64,000 nt of DNA from Plotosus lineatus (taxonomy: Eukaryota; Chordata; Actinopteri; Siluriformes; Plotosidae): NCBI GenBank assembly GCA_024760905.1, contig CM045733.1, positions 37,473,501-37,537,500 on the forward strand, given 5' to 3'. The position numbers and the translations under genes were made by a program. Positions 22,317 to 36,060 of the stretch are shown one piece after another. The first letter of the stretch is position 1, and the number at the start of each line of letters is the position of its first letter. The notes beneath the pieces were generated by a model. It saw only the letters and a list, made by a program, of their open reading frames with translations, made no database searches and was not told where the DNA came from.

Positions 22317-24405
22317 ACCCTGACTTCTTCAATATATGATTGTTTTTTAAGTGCACCAAAACATTATGGGGAATATGAATTATATGTGCACAAGAAAACC
22401 TTGCACGATATTCACTGCAGTGACTATGGCTAGTACAGTATTACAATTAAATACAGTAAAAGTAAAATTGGGTTTTAAACTCTACCAACAGAAACTGCTA
22501 CTTTCCTTAACTTGGAGGAAAATCTAATTAAACCAGTAACAGTATTTATGGCTCAGGGCAAGTTCGTCCTTAGCTGGTCACGAGTCATGCTTGTACAGGC
22601 TCCGATAGGTCAAGAGAAACACATTATACATACGTCAAACTGAAATAGCAGCAACAAAAGGCAAATTTCTGCCCAGCGGCTGAGCATTCTGAAAACATTG
22701 AAGTTTTGCCTCATGGTATAAAAGATTGTGGAACAGTATAAATAATAAAAATAAAGACGGAAGAAGAAGAATCAATTCCAGTTCACAGTCTGAAAACGGC
22801 CTTGGTTTCTAGTCTGGCTGAGATCAGATTATATCACTGTTGGCTCATCTCAGGTTTTTATCAGTGTCGTAGTGCTCAATTTTATATGGTTGAATTCAGT
22901 CAGCTACTCCCAATCCAAATGACTTTGTTGGCCAGCTAATTTTGAGTTGAATACCCCATTCTTGCTTTTTTAATGTACTGTAAAGCGGAGTTGAAATTTA
23001 AGAAATTTCTGTCCTGGGTTCACTTAAACTGTACATACACACAAAAAATCTGCATTCAAATATGGTTATATTGGGAGAGGGAGTGTTCATAAAACTCATC
23101 CGTTCCTAAACTAAATATATTGTTAAAATAAGTACAATCTGAAAAGTAAATGTTAAACAAATATTAGCATCACAACTTAAATTGCTCTACAATATTCCTC
23201 AGCGCAGTTGTGTAAACAATTCTCTCCCCTTTCTGTACCACCCAAATAGTTAATTATTCAGCAGCGTCCACACAGGAAGTGAACAATGCACACAACACTT
23301 TCTTGCTGAACTGCACACAAAGTTACCTCTTGAGGGAATCAAATCGCTTCATTTAAGTGTCTTCAGCTCGTCACCTTGCAAACTCCCTTACATGTTATCC
23401 ACTTAAAAACCCTTCCAATTAAAATTGAGAAGCCCTGAAATAGTTCTGTACAACAGATCCACAAGAACTTTGATATTTTTGTGCTAAATATCTTATCATG
23501 CAGCAATAACGAAACAGAGACTCTTGTGCGTCACAAACCATGAAGTTATGTATGCAAAAATACATACACACAGGAAATACCAAACCATTTTAGATGTGTG
23601 GACACAAGGATTACATTTCCAGTTATTATCCTTGTAAAATGTGCAGAGCATTTAGACAATGTAACATTGAGCTACTCTTCTATGCAGGCAGAAAAACTCA
23701 ATTTGTGTTTAAAAATTAAAACTGCTTAGTGGCATCTGACAACCAATGTCATCTTTTAGCTCTGATTTGTAATCCCTCAAATTACAGCAGGTGATGGTTC
23801 ACTTTAATTGAATTTTCTGCCTGCCCACTTCACGTGCATTGAGAATTTCGCCTTTTGTGTCTCATTTTGTTGGCATGGTTGCTTGTCACTTCCTGTGTAG
23901 ACACAGCTGAAGGGTACAACAGTTTGAGGAGTTTTGAGCAGATCAGAGAATGCCAAGCTGCCATGTTAGGATTGGACATATCTATAGCAAAGAGCGATAT
24001 CATAAGTAGATATATAATTTCCTTATGCCTTTTGCAATATTAATATTCCACAGGTTCATATTGTAATGATAAAGTTTTGATGTACCGTACAGCCCTAACC
24101 AATTCCAAAGTTTGCACTAAAAATAAGACTTTGGACTTACACCACGATACACAACCCCCTGTGAACCCACTGATGCTATTTTTAAATTTGTGCGAAGGGA
24201 CACATCCAAAATTTTCAGAGGATAAACTTCCTTGGACAGATGTATCATCCCCAATGAAATTATGAAATTAACCATTTTAAAGAACAATGTAGTTTTCACC
24301 TGGTTGAAATCCATTCAGTTTTATTTATATTTTGCTAGATTATATTCAGTTTTCAAAAGGGGAATTTGTGCTCTGCATTATTAATACATTCAATATCAGC
24401 ACATA
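22317..24405. other. intron 1 sequence without recognised features
   Basis: The stretch is AT-rich with no coherent reading frame, RNA gene or repeat family I can support. Conserved non-coding elements cannot be excluded by eye. Confidence 0.35.
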
Positions 24406-24615
24406 CATGAAGCAGTGGGCTTCCACACACTGCAGCACCAATGAGCAGTTGCGATTAGGTGCCTTGCTTAAGGGCGCTTCAGTCATGAATGTGGAGGAAT
24501 GAAAGGTGCTGCTCTCTCTCCTCTATGCTCCACATTCTTCCTGCTGGTTTGATTTTTGAAGCAGCAACCTATAAGTCCCAAACCTGCTTCTGTAACTATT
24601 AAGACATGGCTTGTC
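24406..24615 (-). mobile_element. fish-type SINE, family 'D'
   Basis: The blocks ACTGCAGCACCAATGAGCAG, GGTGCCTTGCTTAAGGGCGC and TTCAGTCATG match a repeat that I remember as widespread in teleost genomes. The tRNA-like head would lie at the right on the minus strand and is eroded. It supports a fish origin. Confidence 0.5.
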
Positions 24616-25643
24616 AAAGTTATCAAGGGTGAAATTTTAAGGACTGTTCCTGACACAATATTTATCATTTCAGACACAACAAGAAAGTATGAATTGGGAA
24701 TCTGCACATGAAGTCTCTCAAGTTTCATAGTACCTGATCAGGGGTAATGTGTCCACAAGAAAATGTGTTGATCAGTGATGAACTACACTTCAATAGCCAT
24801 CCATTATTTTCATCACACAAGTTCTATATCAAAATAAGGTTGTTTCAAGAAGAGGCTTCATAGAAAACAAAAGTATATGTGTAAATTTATGAACAAGTTA
24901 TTCGCCTCAAGCATATTTGTGTTTCTGCTTCCCAAAAGTTGGAGTTCCAACACATTGAGTAAATCTCTTTCAGATAACTGGAGGAGGAATAAAGGAATGA
25001 GAGTAAAAATGATTACTTAGTACAGTACTCCAAAAATAACCACTTCTCATTCACAATTATTGTCACTTGTAGTGCATTATGGCAAAGTCTGTTTAATTAG
25101 CACGTTTAATTAGGTGTACCTTCTGTAATTTAATCTGCCACTGTGTCCAATGAGGTGTCGTTCTGCGATCTCGATATAATTATCTCAAAGGCATGTTAAG
25201 ATAATGTTTATATGGTTGGAAGGGGGGTAAGAAAACACCTAATTCAATATTATACACTAATCGTCACAAACAGCACTCGTACGTGCAAGTAAGCAGCAAC
25301 CGGAACTAAAAGCGGAGTATAAAAATCAATCAAACTCGTTTTCATAATCTTAAAACAAGCAGCGAATTTTTTTTAATAATAATAATAATTGTTTATCGTT
25401 TTCTGATTCTCTCTCACACACACAGTGTTGTACTCGCACTGCGGCCATCAGAGAGAAATCCACACGCTAGCTTTAGCCACATGGCTAACCCCATCGGGTT
25501 AGCCAGACAAGCTAGCAACTGAATGTTTTTCACCCGTACTTCCTCTGTTCCGCAAATAACCGCCCCTCCATTTGGAATTGTGTGTAAGTGACTGTTCCTG
25601 CTGAATATGTTTGTAAATGAGGAGCTGGTCGGTGCTGCGTTAC

Positions 25644-26130
25644 CTTTTTGCACCAACTTGAGCTCTCCGTTCTCCTTCTTCATCACAGCGGCACTCACGG
25701 CGTTCCCCCCGACACTGCTACTGTTCTCCAGTTTGTGTTTCCTCTTCTCCTTTTCTCGCTCTTTCTCCTTTTCTTTTGGCCTTTTGGGTTTGGGTGGCGA
25801 GGCGATAAAGGCGCTCTGCTTGAAAACGCTGTGCACCTTATGGAGAGGAGACTGAGACTGAACGGGGCTGCTCGGCTTGACGGGAGAGGCGCTCCATGTT
25901 GTCGGGCTGCCATAACTCTTCTGCTGCTTTTCCTCTCCTCCTCCTCCTTCACCATTCAGTTTCTTAGGTTTGAAGCTCTTCTCTTCGCTTCGAACTTTTT
26001 TGGGTGGTGGAGGATGGTGGTCCCGGGAAGACTGCGATCGGTTTTCAGCCGACGGCTTCGACTCCTTGGGCTTGGAGACCGGATTCTTCGTCGTTGAGAC
26101 GAAGCGAATGAGGCTCATTGGCTCCGCCAT
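25644..26130 (-). CDS. exon 1 of a lysine-rich, probably nuclear protein (unidentified)
   Basis: The reading frame starts with ATG at 26130-26128 (MAEPMSLIRFVSTTKNPVSK) in a strong Kozak-like setting (AAG ATGG), followed by 162 codons and one base before a consensus donor (AAAAAG|GTAACG). Composition: residues 20-75 are basic and low complexity with a PPPP run and a GEGGGGEE run; 76-115 are Ser/Pro-rich; 115-133 are a charged KEKEREKEK helix; the end is KKENGELKLVQK. This looks like an intrinsically disordered chromatin- or RNA-associated protein. I do not recognise the family and give no symbol. The frame is GC-rich against an AT-rich background and lies in a CpG-dense patch, supporting a real first exon. 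It splices in phase 1 to 13796-13611. Confidence 0.8.
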
Positions 26131-26185
26131 CTTAGGGCTTTTCTCTATTTACTCTACTGCCGCTGTTTGTGTGAGAGGCTGGAGA

Positions 26186-26195
26186 GGGGCGGGGC
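26186..26195. promoter_or_regulatory. GC box
   Basis: GGGGCGGGGC lies 56 bp upstream of the start codon of the minus-strand gene, in a CpG-rich stretch. It is a likely Sp1-type site of a TATA-less promoter. Confidence 0.45.
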
Positions 26196-26253
26196 TTAGC
26201 GTCTACTGTCCTGCAAGGTGGGTGCAGAGCCCTTGAATAGACTCGTTTACCGA

Positions 26254-26261
26254 TGACGTCA
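26254..26261. promoter_or_regulatory. CRE palindrome TGACGTCA
   Basis: A perfect 8-bp cAMP-response element lies about 125 bp upstream of the ATG of the minus-strand gene. Such sites are common in CpG-island promoters. Binding is inferred only. Confidence 0.45.
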
Positions 26262-27090
26262 CAGATCAGCTGATCCACTGAAACGGATTCTTCAGGTGGG
26301 CAAACAAGAATAAATGAGTCATCGTGTCCAGTTTACGCGTGGATTACTATTTTGTGGAAAATATTTGATATTTTAACGTGTGTGCCAGAATGCACAAAGG
26401 GTTCAGTTAAAGGACACAAATGTTTCAAGATTTTAAAGGATAGTAGCAGAAAATTCTACTCGTGCAGGATTCAAATCGTCAAACCGGAATGAACCTGAAA
26501 ATTCACGACTTGCTAACTCGTGCTTCCATGAGGATTTTTTTAAAACAGTCAATGTCAGCATAACAAAACATGGAAAACTTTACTACTGTTTGTTTTCCCC
26601 AGAGCTTAAAGCCTTCTGGTGACCTATGCATCCCATAAGGTGAGTGTGGTCGTCTATTTATATTTTTCGATTTGAATGCTTAAGTGATAGCCAAGAACAG
26701 CATGCACAGGTAACAGGTTTAATTATGAAGTAATTTCATCTCCCCTCGCCTCACATGGACGGTGAGTACATATCCTCACTTTGCCTTCAATGAGGTTTGT
26801 ATGGGGTGCGGTGCGTGTTGTCTTTGTTTTCAGGTGTTTATCACATTCATTACCAGCACCACCATACTGGTGAAACATGAACCAATATTAACTATGATAT
26901 AGACAGAAGTTCCTTTCATACCAAATAATTAACAATCAGCGACAATTTTGGATAACTTTGTGCACAGCTGAAATAGTTGAACGTTCATGCTTCTGTATCT
27001 TATCTTATTGCACATAACAAATTGTTATGTATTCTAAGTGCTTGCTATTTATCTGAATTATTGTAATGATTTACGCTAAACAATAAATGT
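26262..27090. other. intergenic; possible THAP-like relic
   Basis: No intact gene is present. At 26379-26483 a plus frame reads CVPECTKGSVKGHKCFKIL, and at 26518-26590 another frame reads SCFHEDFFKTVNVSITKHG. The spacing vaguely fits a zinc-binding THAP domain. The support is weak (see findings). Confidence 0.25.
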
Positions 27091-27167
27091 GTTTGTGTGT
27101 GTGTATATGTGATGTGTGTGTATGTATGTATGTATGTGTATATATATATATATATATATATGGATAT

Positions 27168-27488
27168 GGCAGTGATGGTCTTGGATAGGGCGCAGGATCG
27201 CTGATCCAAAGGTTGGGGGTTCGAGTCCCCACAGGGTTGTCACTGCCCCCCAGTGCAGCTGACTGGGTTATCAAAAGCAGGCCATGTCTCTCACTGTCTA
27301 TGGTGTGAGGAATGTAAAAGAACCATTGCTGACTTTCGTAAAGAGTAGGCTGCAAAGCCATGAGCGTGTTTCTGTCCCTTGCTAAAGGGTTGTGACAGGA
27401 AGGGCATCCGATGTAAAAACCCATGCCAAAACAAATGTGTGAATCAGATGATTCACTGTGACACCTCTCAAGAATGGAAAAAGCCGAA
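27168..27488 (+). mobile_element. composite tRNA/RTE SINE, family 'A'
   Basis: It has the head GGCAGTGATGGTCTTGGATA and the B-box GGGTTCGAGTCCC, shares the body with the other copies, and ends AAAAAGCCGAAAAG. It sits directly after a (TA)n/(GTAT)n run. A few deletions in the head mark it as older than the copy at 63165. Confidence 0.85.
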
Positions 27489-27497
27489 AAGATATAT

Positions 27498-28150
27498 ACA
27501 GTCAGCCCCCTACTTACGAAACCCCAGGGTACGAAAATGCCGGGTTACGAAAAACATTCTCCTACGTTTTCGTACCCGGGATACAAAAACAACCTCCTCT
27601 TACGAGAAGTGCCAGATGCACCATTCAAAATTTCACACGAAGTGCGAGTTGCTCTCTCATTGGCTGTCTCCCAACATCCCTTGGCCTCCCTTTGGCTATG
27701 AGGGATGACGCAGCGAACTTCTTGTACCATACTTCCTGTTTGTCACACGCGTGAAGCAGAGTTGACTGTTGGCTTGTTTTGAGATTGATCATGCAGCGTT
27801 ATATTTCGTTGTTGCTGAAACCCCTCTACAATTAAGCAGAAATACAGTGACGGAGGCGATTATTTTGGCACGATAAAAACAGTGCTCCGTGGGAGAAGAC
27901 CTCCGATCTCGCAAGGAAGCAAGTTAATATTGAATCAGGACCTCTGATCCTTCAAACAGGTACTGTAATTCCGCTTTAAATAAAACATCCCGTCCATTTA
28001 AACATTTAAATAGAATTGTTCTGTCAGCTGTGGGCGTGGCCCAAGTTTTGTGTGTGTGTGAGTGAGAGAGTGTGCCCACGGGTGTCAGCCACTCCCCTCT
28101 GCCGGAGCCGAATTGAATATTAAGTGTACCTCTTGATAATGTTTAATCAT
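27498..28150 (+). mobile_element. TTACGAAA-type MITE, partial
   Basis: It starts CAGTCAGCCCCCTACTTACG and contains two inverted TACGAAAA/TTTTCGTA blocks at 27530-27575. Around 27650 it shares the GCTCTCTCATTGGCTGTCTC text (inverted) with the elements at 208-1926 and 49738-50773. The other inverted end is not found. Confidence 0.55.
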
Positions 28151-28310
28151 ATTTCATACTTTTATTTGATATATCTTTGTATAGATTTTATTGAATTTCT
28201 ATTAGTTGTTCAATTTCACTTTGACTTTTGACCTCCGGACAGTCCTGTTCGTATGTCCGGATGTTAGTAAAACAAATATTTGTAAGTAAACTTGTGTGTG
28301 TGTGTATGTA

Positions 28311-30003
<1,693 letters not shown>

Positions 30004-31095
30004 GTAGAGTTATGACCTGACATTTTTTTTTTCAAAATTTCTAATTTCCTAATGTTGCATTTGGTGAACTTTTATTCATATATGAATTTTTTGAAATTAT
30101 TTTTATTGGGTAATGCAAAAACCTTTTGCACCCAACTTCACTTTTGATAAGATTAATAGTAATTGTAACAATTATCTGTTACTTCTAGCGGCTTAATTAT
30201 GCAAATTGGATGCATATTCCAAGGCACTGAAACCATCAGTGTTAAAAGAGCAATCAGCCATGACACATTCAAGGTTGTCAATATGAAGGGCGAAGTGACA
30301 CCAGTACAGAGGAACTATCGAGGAAAAGCAAGGCTGAAAAGTGCGTCTTCAGTCAAACCCAGAGTAGTTTTATTTCACAGTTCATTTCAAGTTACATGAA
30401 TGAGGTGCAAAATCCTTGAAAGAAAAAGAAAAATGACAGCCAGAATTGTGTTTTGACCTGGATTGAAATCTTGGAGAAGATGAAGATATCAGTTACTTCG
30501 CCTTATGTTTTAGATGATGTGTAAGAAGACAGAAAGTCAGAAATATTTAAGAAAAGCAAAGGCAAGAAAGGCAAACAGTGTCCACAAAAATTAATAAGCA
30601 GTGAGGTGATCTGATGAATTCATCATAATATTAACTGTGAACTTGATTCAACAGATAGCATATAGTACATAGTGGCTGAGAGAGGTGGAAAGCTGATGGA
30701 GCAGATCCACGCCACTTGCAAAACTGACAAATATCTGAACTGTAAATTTATCAACACTAATTCAGAAATTTGAGACTTTTGCTGCAGATCTTTAAGATGT
30801 TATTTCTAACTACTTCTGCCAATGTACTGGTTAATTTTAATAATAAACTTTGTTTACAGACAATTCTGTTTTAATTTGCTATTTTAGCGATGTGAGGCCT
30901 TTTGGGGGTTTGTGGGCATTTTTTTGTTGTTTAAATAGTAAATTACTTCAGGTGTGGGAGTTTTTTTCAATGTATGATCAAAGGTTATTTTTGTGAGTTT
31001 TAGGCTAATCCCCCCCCCGAGATCCCCCCCCCCCATTCCCACCGAATGTCCACGAAGTAGGTTCACACCCCCCAACCTCAACTAACGTACATGTA
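30004..31095. other. no recognised gene
   Basis: The sequence is AT-rich with two long C-runs at 31010-31034. The open frames are short and without recognisable motifs. Confidence 0.35.
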
Positions 31096-31097
31096 CA

Positions 31098-32270
31098 GGG
31101 ATCCCTTCGCTACTTTGTGCTTCAACTCGTGCGGTTTCAGTGCATCGCGGGTTTTTTTTTTTAAATATTTATCGAATTAAAAAATAAGGAAATTAAGGAA
31201 GAATTGTGGAAAAATTTAAGGAAAATGCTAGGGATGTCATTAACTATCGGAATATCGTCAATATAATTGTCACTCGATAATCAATACCTATAAAAATACT
31301 TCTAACGTTATAGCTTCCTGTGTTCATTATAACATCTGTAGTAAATGCCATTTTCAGTGACACCCCTAGGAAATGGTACGTCCCGCCTCTCTGTATGGTA
31401 AATGGTACGTCTCTGCTTCTAGTGTGCCGTCAGGGCGCGTGTTCTCAACAGCACGGAACATTTTGAACAAGAAGAGACACTTATCACCGGATAATGCAGA
31501 TATGTGCATCTTCTTGCATCATAATTATGAATTGTAAAAAGGCATATCTCAAACTTTTCAATTGACAAGTGTTTGTAGAATAGAAACAACTTGCTTGAAA
31601 TTAACTAGTAAACAAGTGTTGACGTATAGATTTGTTAAATACAAAAAGGTGTTCATTTAAATCTTGTTGGTGGAAAACTATTTCCTGCCTTTTATTTCAG
31701 ATTTGGCTTTAGTAATTGGTTACTGTATCATAAAAATTTCAGTGCATTATACAAAGTACTGTAATATATATTAGTCTGTTCTATTTAATGCATTTATGGA
31801 ACAGTACAGCAATATTCCAATGTATCGATACATCGGAAATTTTGTTTTATCAATATATCGATACCAATAATAGGTTTTCAATGACACCCCTAGAAAATGC
31901 AACAAAAACAGGCCAATTATGCAAAAAAAAAAAACCCTCAACAACTCAAAACCTCCTATCAAAACTAGTTACATTTTTGTGAGGTGCGCATCAGAGTGCA
32001 TGCACTCGGATCTGCGTGCGTGCGTCTGTATGTGTGTGTATTTATGTTTTAGTCTTTGCTGCCCCACTCAGGCGAGACATACAGGTTGAGGGGCGAAACG
32101 CCAGTGACCCTGAGGTACCTGCTGAAGATGCAGACAGGAAGACCACCATCACAGAGAAGCTCGTCAAGCTCTGTGTAGCAGCATCAATGATGTTTACAGA
32201 TCCTTTACATCTTATGCATTATTTTTTCATGTTTGTTGTTATAAGAATTTATAGCGTTGAATACAGGGTA
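31098..32270 (+). repeat. GGGATCCCT-family MITE, copy 2, split by a hAT
   Basis: It begins CAGGGATCCCTTCGCTACTT and continues to AAGGAAAATGC at 31228. It resumes at 31893 with GAAAATGCAACAAAAACAGG and CCAATTATGC, exactly the order seen uninterrupted at 2699 and 56602. The part 31980-32060 resembles 47700-47775. The right end is not defined. Confidence 0.75.
31229..31892. mobile_element. hAT MITE with exact 8-bp target duplication
   Basis: The ends TAGGGATGTCA and TGACACCCCTA are inverted, and the flanks carry the identical 8-mer GAAAATGC (31221-31228, 31893-31900). The subterminal parts are rich in ATATCG/CGATAT palindromes. No coding capacity is seen. It is inserted into the GGGATCCCT-family repeat. 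Confidence 0.9.
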
Positions 32271-32687
32271 TTCATTAAGTTTTAGAGTAGAAGGAGAATA
32301 TTGATAAGTAGGGGGTGGAAATTGTCTGAGGCAAGCATGGGGAGGGTGCAGTCGGGGGGGGGGTCCCTCCTGCAGGGGGGGGGGGTCTGGGGGGCAACCC
32401 CCATAAAAATTTTTAAAATTCATGTGCTCTGTGGTGCATTCTGGCCCATATTTATGAGAAAATCAGACAAACTAGAAGCAAATCAAACAAAGTTTATATT
32501 ATAAAAAATAGTATTTGTTACAAGAATTGTAGACTTACTTCATAAAGGAAAGTGCATAAAACTTCTTATTTGAAAAATGTAACAGTTACCTTACTAATAT
32601 ATAACATTTGTGAATCAAACTGCTACCCTAATCTGTCAAAACTGTTTATGTAATATCAGTTTCTCATGATTTTATTAATTTAAATAC

Positions 32688-33300
32688 AGTCGGCCCCAAC
32701 TTACGAAATTAATCCGTTCCAGAGCCCTTCTCGTACAGCGGGGATTTCGTAAGTTGGGGTAGCATCTTGCATGTTAAACGCCTAATTCGTTCCAAGGCTC
32801 CAGTCTTTGGACTGGATAAACCCCATAAACCTTTAAAAATCATAAAAGTACACCGATTTTGTGTGAAATTTGTGTTAAAAGTAAAAGAAAATTATTTATT
32901 AAACCATTTAAACATTTTAACCTATTAAACCATTTTGTTAACATATTTATTAATTAAACCATTATTAAACATTTAGTAACACACACACCTCTCTCTCTTG
33001 CGAGCGTGCTGCGGGCCACGCCCACAAGACGAATTCAAAGCGCATTCCTTGCTTGACCATTCACTGAATTAAAACAACTTAAACTAATCTAAAAACTAAA
33101 GCGTTACTCCCTCTCTGTCTGTCTCTCGTGAATTCAAAGCGCATTCCCTGCTTGACAAACTCAACTTTAACTTGATTCCTTGAGGGATCGGAATTCCAGA
33201 TGCGATCAAATGCACCCACATTGAATAAACATTTCCACAATTAAAACAACTTAAAAAACTAAACTAAAATCTAAAGAGTGAAGCTTCCTTCTGTCTCTAT
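32688..33300 (+). mobile_element. TTACGAAA-type MITE, 5' part
   Basis: It starts CAGTCGGCCCCAACTTACGA, has the palindromic GGGGATTTCGTAAGTTGGGG stretch, and then the TCGTTCCAAGGCTCC and TTAATTAAACCATTATTAAAC text shared with 49738-50773. The 3' TIR is missing; the Tc1 at 33305 follows. Confidence 0.65.
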
Positions 33301-33304
33301 CTGG

Positions 33305-34654
33305 GAGGTTTGTAATTTTCATCATAGGTACACATCAAGCTTGAGAGACAGAATGTAAAAAAAATCCAGGAAATCACATTATATGATTTTTAAACAATTG
33401 ATTTGTGAAAATGGGAGGCCAATAAGTATTGGGCAGCCAGCAAACGTTACTTTTAATACCTTGTAATGTAGCCTTGGTTGGCAATGACAGAGGTCAAACA
33501 GTTCCTGTAGTTCTTGACCAGGTCTACACACACTTTAGTTGGTATTTTGGCCCACTCCTCTGCACAGATCTTCTCTAGAGCTGTGATGTTTGAGGGCTGT
33601 CGCTTGGCAACTCGAAGTTTTAACTCCCTCCACAGGTTTTTGATTGGGTTGAGGTCTGGAGACTGGCTAGGCCACTCCAGAACCTTGACATGCTTTTAAC
33701 GGAGCCACTCCTTGGTTTTCTTGGCTGTGTGCTTTGGATCGTTATCATGCTGGAAGACCCAGCCATGTTTCATCTTTAATGCTCTGACCAAGGGAAGGAG
33801 GTTTTTACCCAAAATGTCACAATACATGGCCCCATTCATGTTGCCATTGATACGGTGCAGTCTTCCTGTCCCTTTTGCAGAAAAGCATCCCCAAAGCATG
33901 ATGTGTCCACCCCCATGCTTCACAGTAGGTATGGTGTTCTTGGGATGCAACTCGGCATTCTTCTTCCTCCAAACACGGCGAGTGCTGTTTAAACCAAAAA
34001 GTTCAATTTTGGTCTCATCTGACCACATCACATTCTCCCAATCCTCCTCTGGATTGCCCAGATGATCTTTAGCATATTTCAGACGGGCCCTTACATGTTT
34101 TTTGTTTCGTAGGGGAACCTTTCGGGCAATGCAGGTTTTCATCTCATGACGACGTAGTGCGTTAGTTATTGTCATCTTTGTGACGGTGGTTCCTGCCATC
34201 TTCAAATCATTGACCAGTTCCTACCGTGTAGTTCTGGGCTGATTACTCACTGGTCTCAGGATTTTTTGAACCCCATGAGGTGAGATTTTGCATGGAGCGC
34301 CACTCCTCGGGAGGTTGTCAGTGATGTTATACTTCTTCCATTTTCTAATAATGTTTCCAACGGTTGATCTTTTCTCACAAAGTTGTTTACCAATTGCAGT
34401 TTGACTCATCCCAGCTTTGTGCAGTTGTACAATTTTATCTCTGGTGTCTTTGGGAAGCTCTCTGGTTTTGGTCATGGTGAAGACTGCAGTCTGACAGTTT
34501 GAAGGTGTCTCTTGTGCATCTAATCGGTTCAAACAGATGTCATTCATACTGTTAACGAGTGGGAGCTGAAATGTTTGTTTTCTCGCTGCCCAATACTTAT
34601 TGGCCTCCCATTTTCACAAATAAATTGTTTAAAAATCATACAATGTGATTTCCT

Positions 34655-34694
<40 letters not shown>

Positions 34695-34812
34695 TTCGGT
34701 CTCTCAAGCTGCATGTGTACCTGTGATGAAAATTGCAAGCCTCTTTTATCTTTTTAAATGGGTGAACTTGCACATTTTTACATTGCCCAATACTTATTGG
34801 CCCCACTGTACA
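33305..34812 (-). mobile_element. Tc1-like transposon, nearly intact frame (family 'c')
   Basis: The transposase begins [20 protein letters not shown] at about 34476 on the minus strand and ends [20 protein letters not shown] near 33460. It has one frame but two stops (TAG near 34220, TAA near 33698). The first catalytic Asp is in [12 protein letters not shown] and the second in [12 protein letters not shown]; the third residue, normally Glu, is Lys (DLNPIKNLW). The right end has the full TIR (CAGTGGGGCCAATAAGTATT inverted); the left TIR is cut short. A poly-T tract of ~33 bases sits at 34659-34691. Confidence 0.9.
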
Positions 34813-34822
34813 TGTACGTATA

Positions 34823-35045
34823 CAGTAGGCCCTTGATTATTCGTGGTTTTGCACTCACGGTTTGAGAATTCGCGGACTGTCAGCAACTGACACGTCACTC
34901 AAATTCAGCCAATGGCTGTCCTCCTTCCTGCTGATTGGTCGAGATGTTGGAACTCCCCCTTTTACTCATTCGCGCACAAGTTGTCAATGAGCCTCTTTTT
35001 AAATGTGTTTTAAGTAAGTGGGTATTGGTCCCAATTAACTGCAGA
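34823..35045 (-). repeat. CAGTAGGCC MITE family, 3' end
   Basis: It starts CAGTAGGCCCTTGATTATTC after a TA and matches the reverse complement of 1230-1444, including CAGCCAATGGCTGTCCTCC. It ends in a (GT)n run at 35051-35097. Confidence 0.7.
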
Positions 35046-35050
35046 AAGTC

Positions 35051-35098
<48 letters not shown>

Positions 35099-35104
35099 AT
35101 ATAT

Positions 35105-36060
35105 AAGTCCTTCTCAAAAAATTAGCATATTGTGATCAAGTTCATTATTTTCTGTAATGTACTGATAAAAATTAAACTTTCATATATTTTAGATTCATTG
35201 CACACCAATTGAAATATTTCAGGTCTTTTATTGTTTTAATACTGATGATTTTGGCATACAGCTCATGAAAACTCAAAATTCCTATCTCAAAAAATTAGCA
35301 TATCATGAAAAGGTACTCTAAACGAGCTATTAACCTAATCATCTGAATCAACCAATTAACTCTAAACACCTGAAAAAGATTCCTGAGGCTTTTAAAAGCT
35401 CTCAGCCTGGTTCATTACTCAAAACCGCAATCATGGGTAAGACTGCCGACCTGACTGCTGTCCAGAAGGCCATCATTGACACCCTTAAGCGAGCGGGTAA
35501 GACACAGTAAGAAATCTCTGAGCGAGAAGCAACAGTGCCAAACTCTGCATTTGTAGACAACTTCTCTGACTGTCGATTGATGAACATCCAGACTTTTAGG
35601 GATGGTTTTGTATCCTTTCCCAGCTTTATACAAATCAACAATTCTTGATCGCAGGTCTTCAGACAGCTCTTTTGAGCGAATCATGGTGCACATCAGACAA
35701 TGCTTCTCATCAAGACAATTCTTACCAGGTGTTTGTTTTATAGTGGACAGGGCAGCTTTAAGCCACTCATCAGTGGTTGGGCACACGCCTGACTTAAATT
35801 GTTTGGTAAAAATTGGTTTCAATTGCTCTTTAAATCTCCTTAGGCAGAGGGTTCAGTTACTTATTCCTTCCCCTTCTGTCATTGTTGGCATGCTATCCTC
35901 ATTAAAATATGAAAACCTATAAATGTTTGGGTGGTTTTAGCTAAAGCAGACACTGTTTTTTCATCTGTGTGATTTTGACAAAGATCAGATCACATTTGAT
36001 GGTGATTTTATGCAGAAATGTGAGAAATTCCAAAAGGTTCAGATACTTTTTCATACTACT
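35105..36060. mobile_element. chimeric Tc1: family 'b' left end joined to family 'a' right end
   Basis: 35105-35522 matches the left TIR and first ~25 codons of family b (28311 onward, plus strand). 35523-36060 matches the start of the transposase and the right TIR of family a (5245-5789, minus strand), with the N-terminus MIRSKELSEDLRSRIVDLYK. The junction lies in GAGCGAGAAGCAACAGTGCC. Neither half has a catalytic core. Confidence 0.8.

Noticed and set aside
25607..26236. Plus-strand frames of 82-149 codons opposite exon 1
   Set aside because: They are shadows of the GC-rich minus-strand exon; the splice donor, start context and residue composition favour the minus frame.
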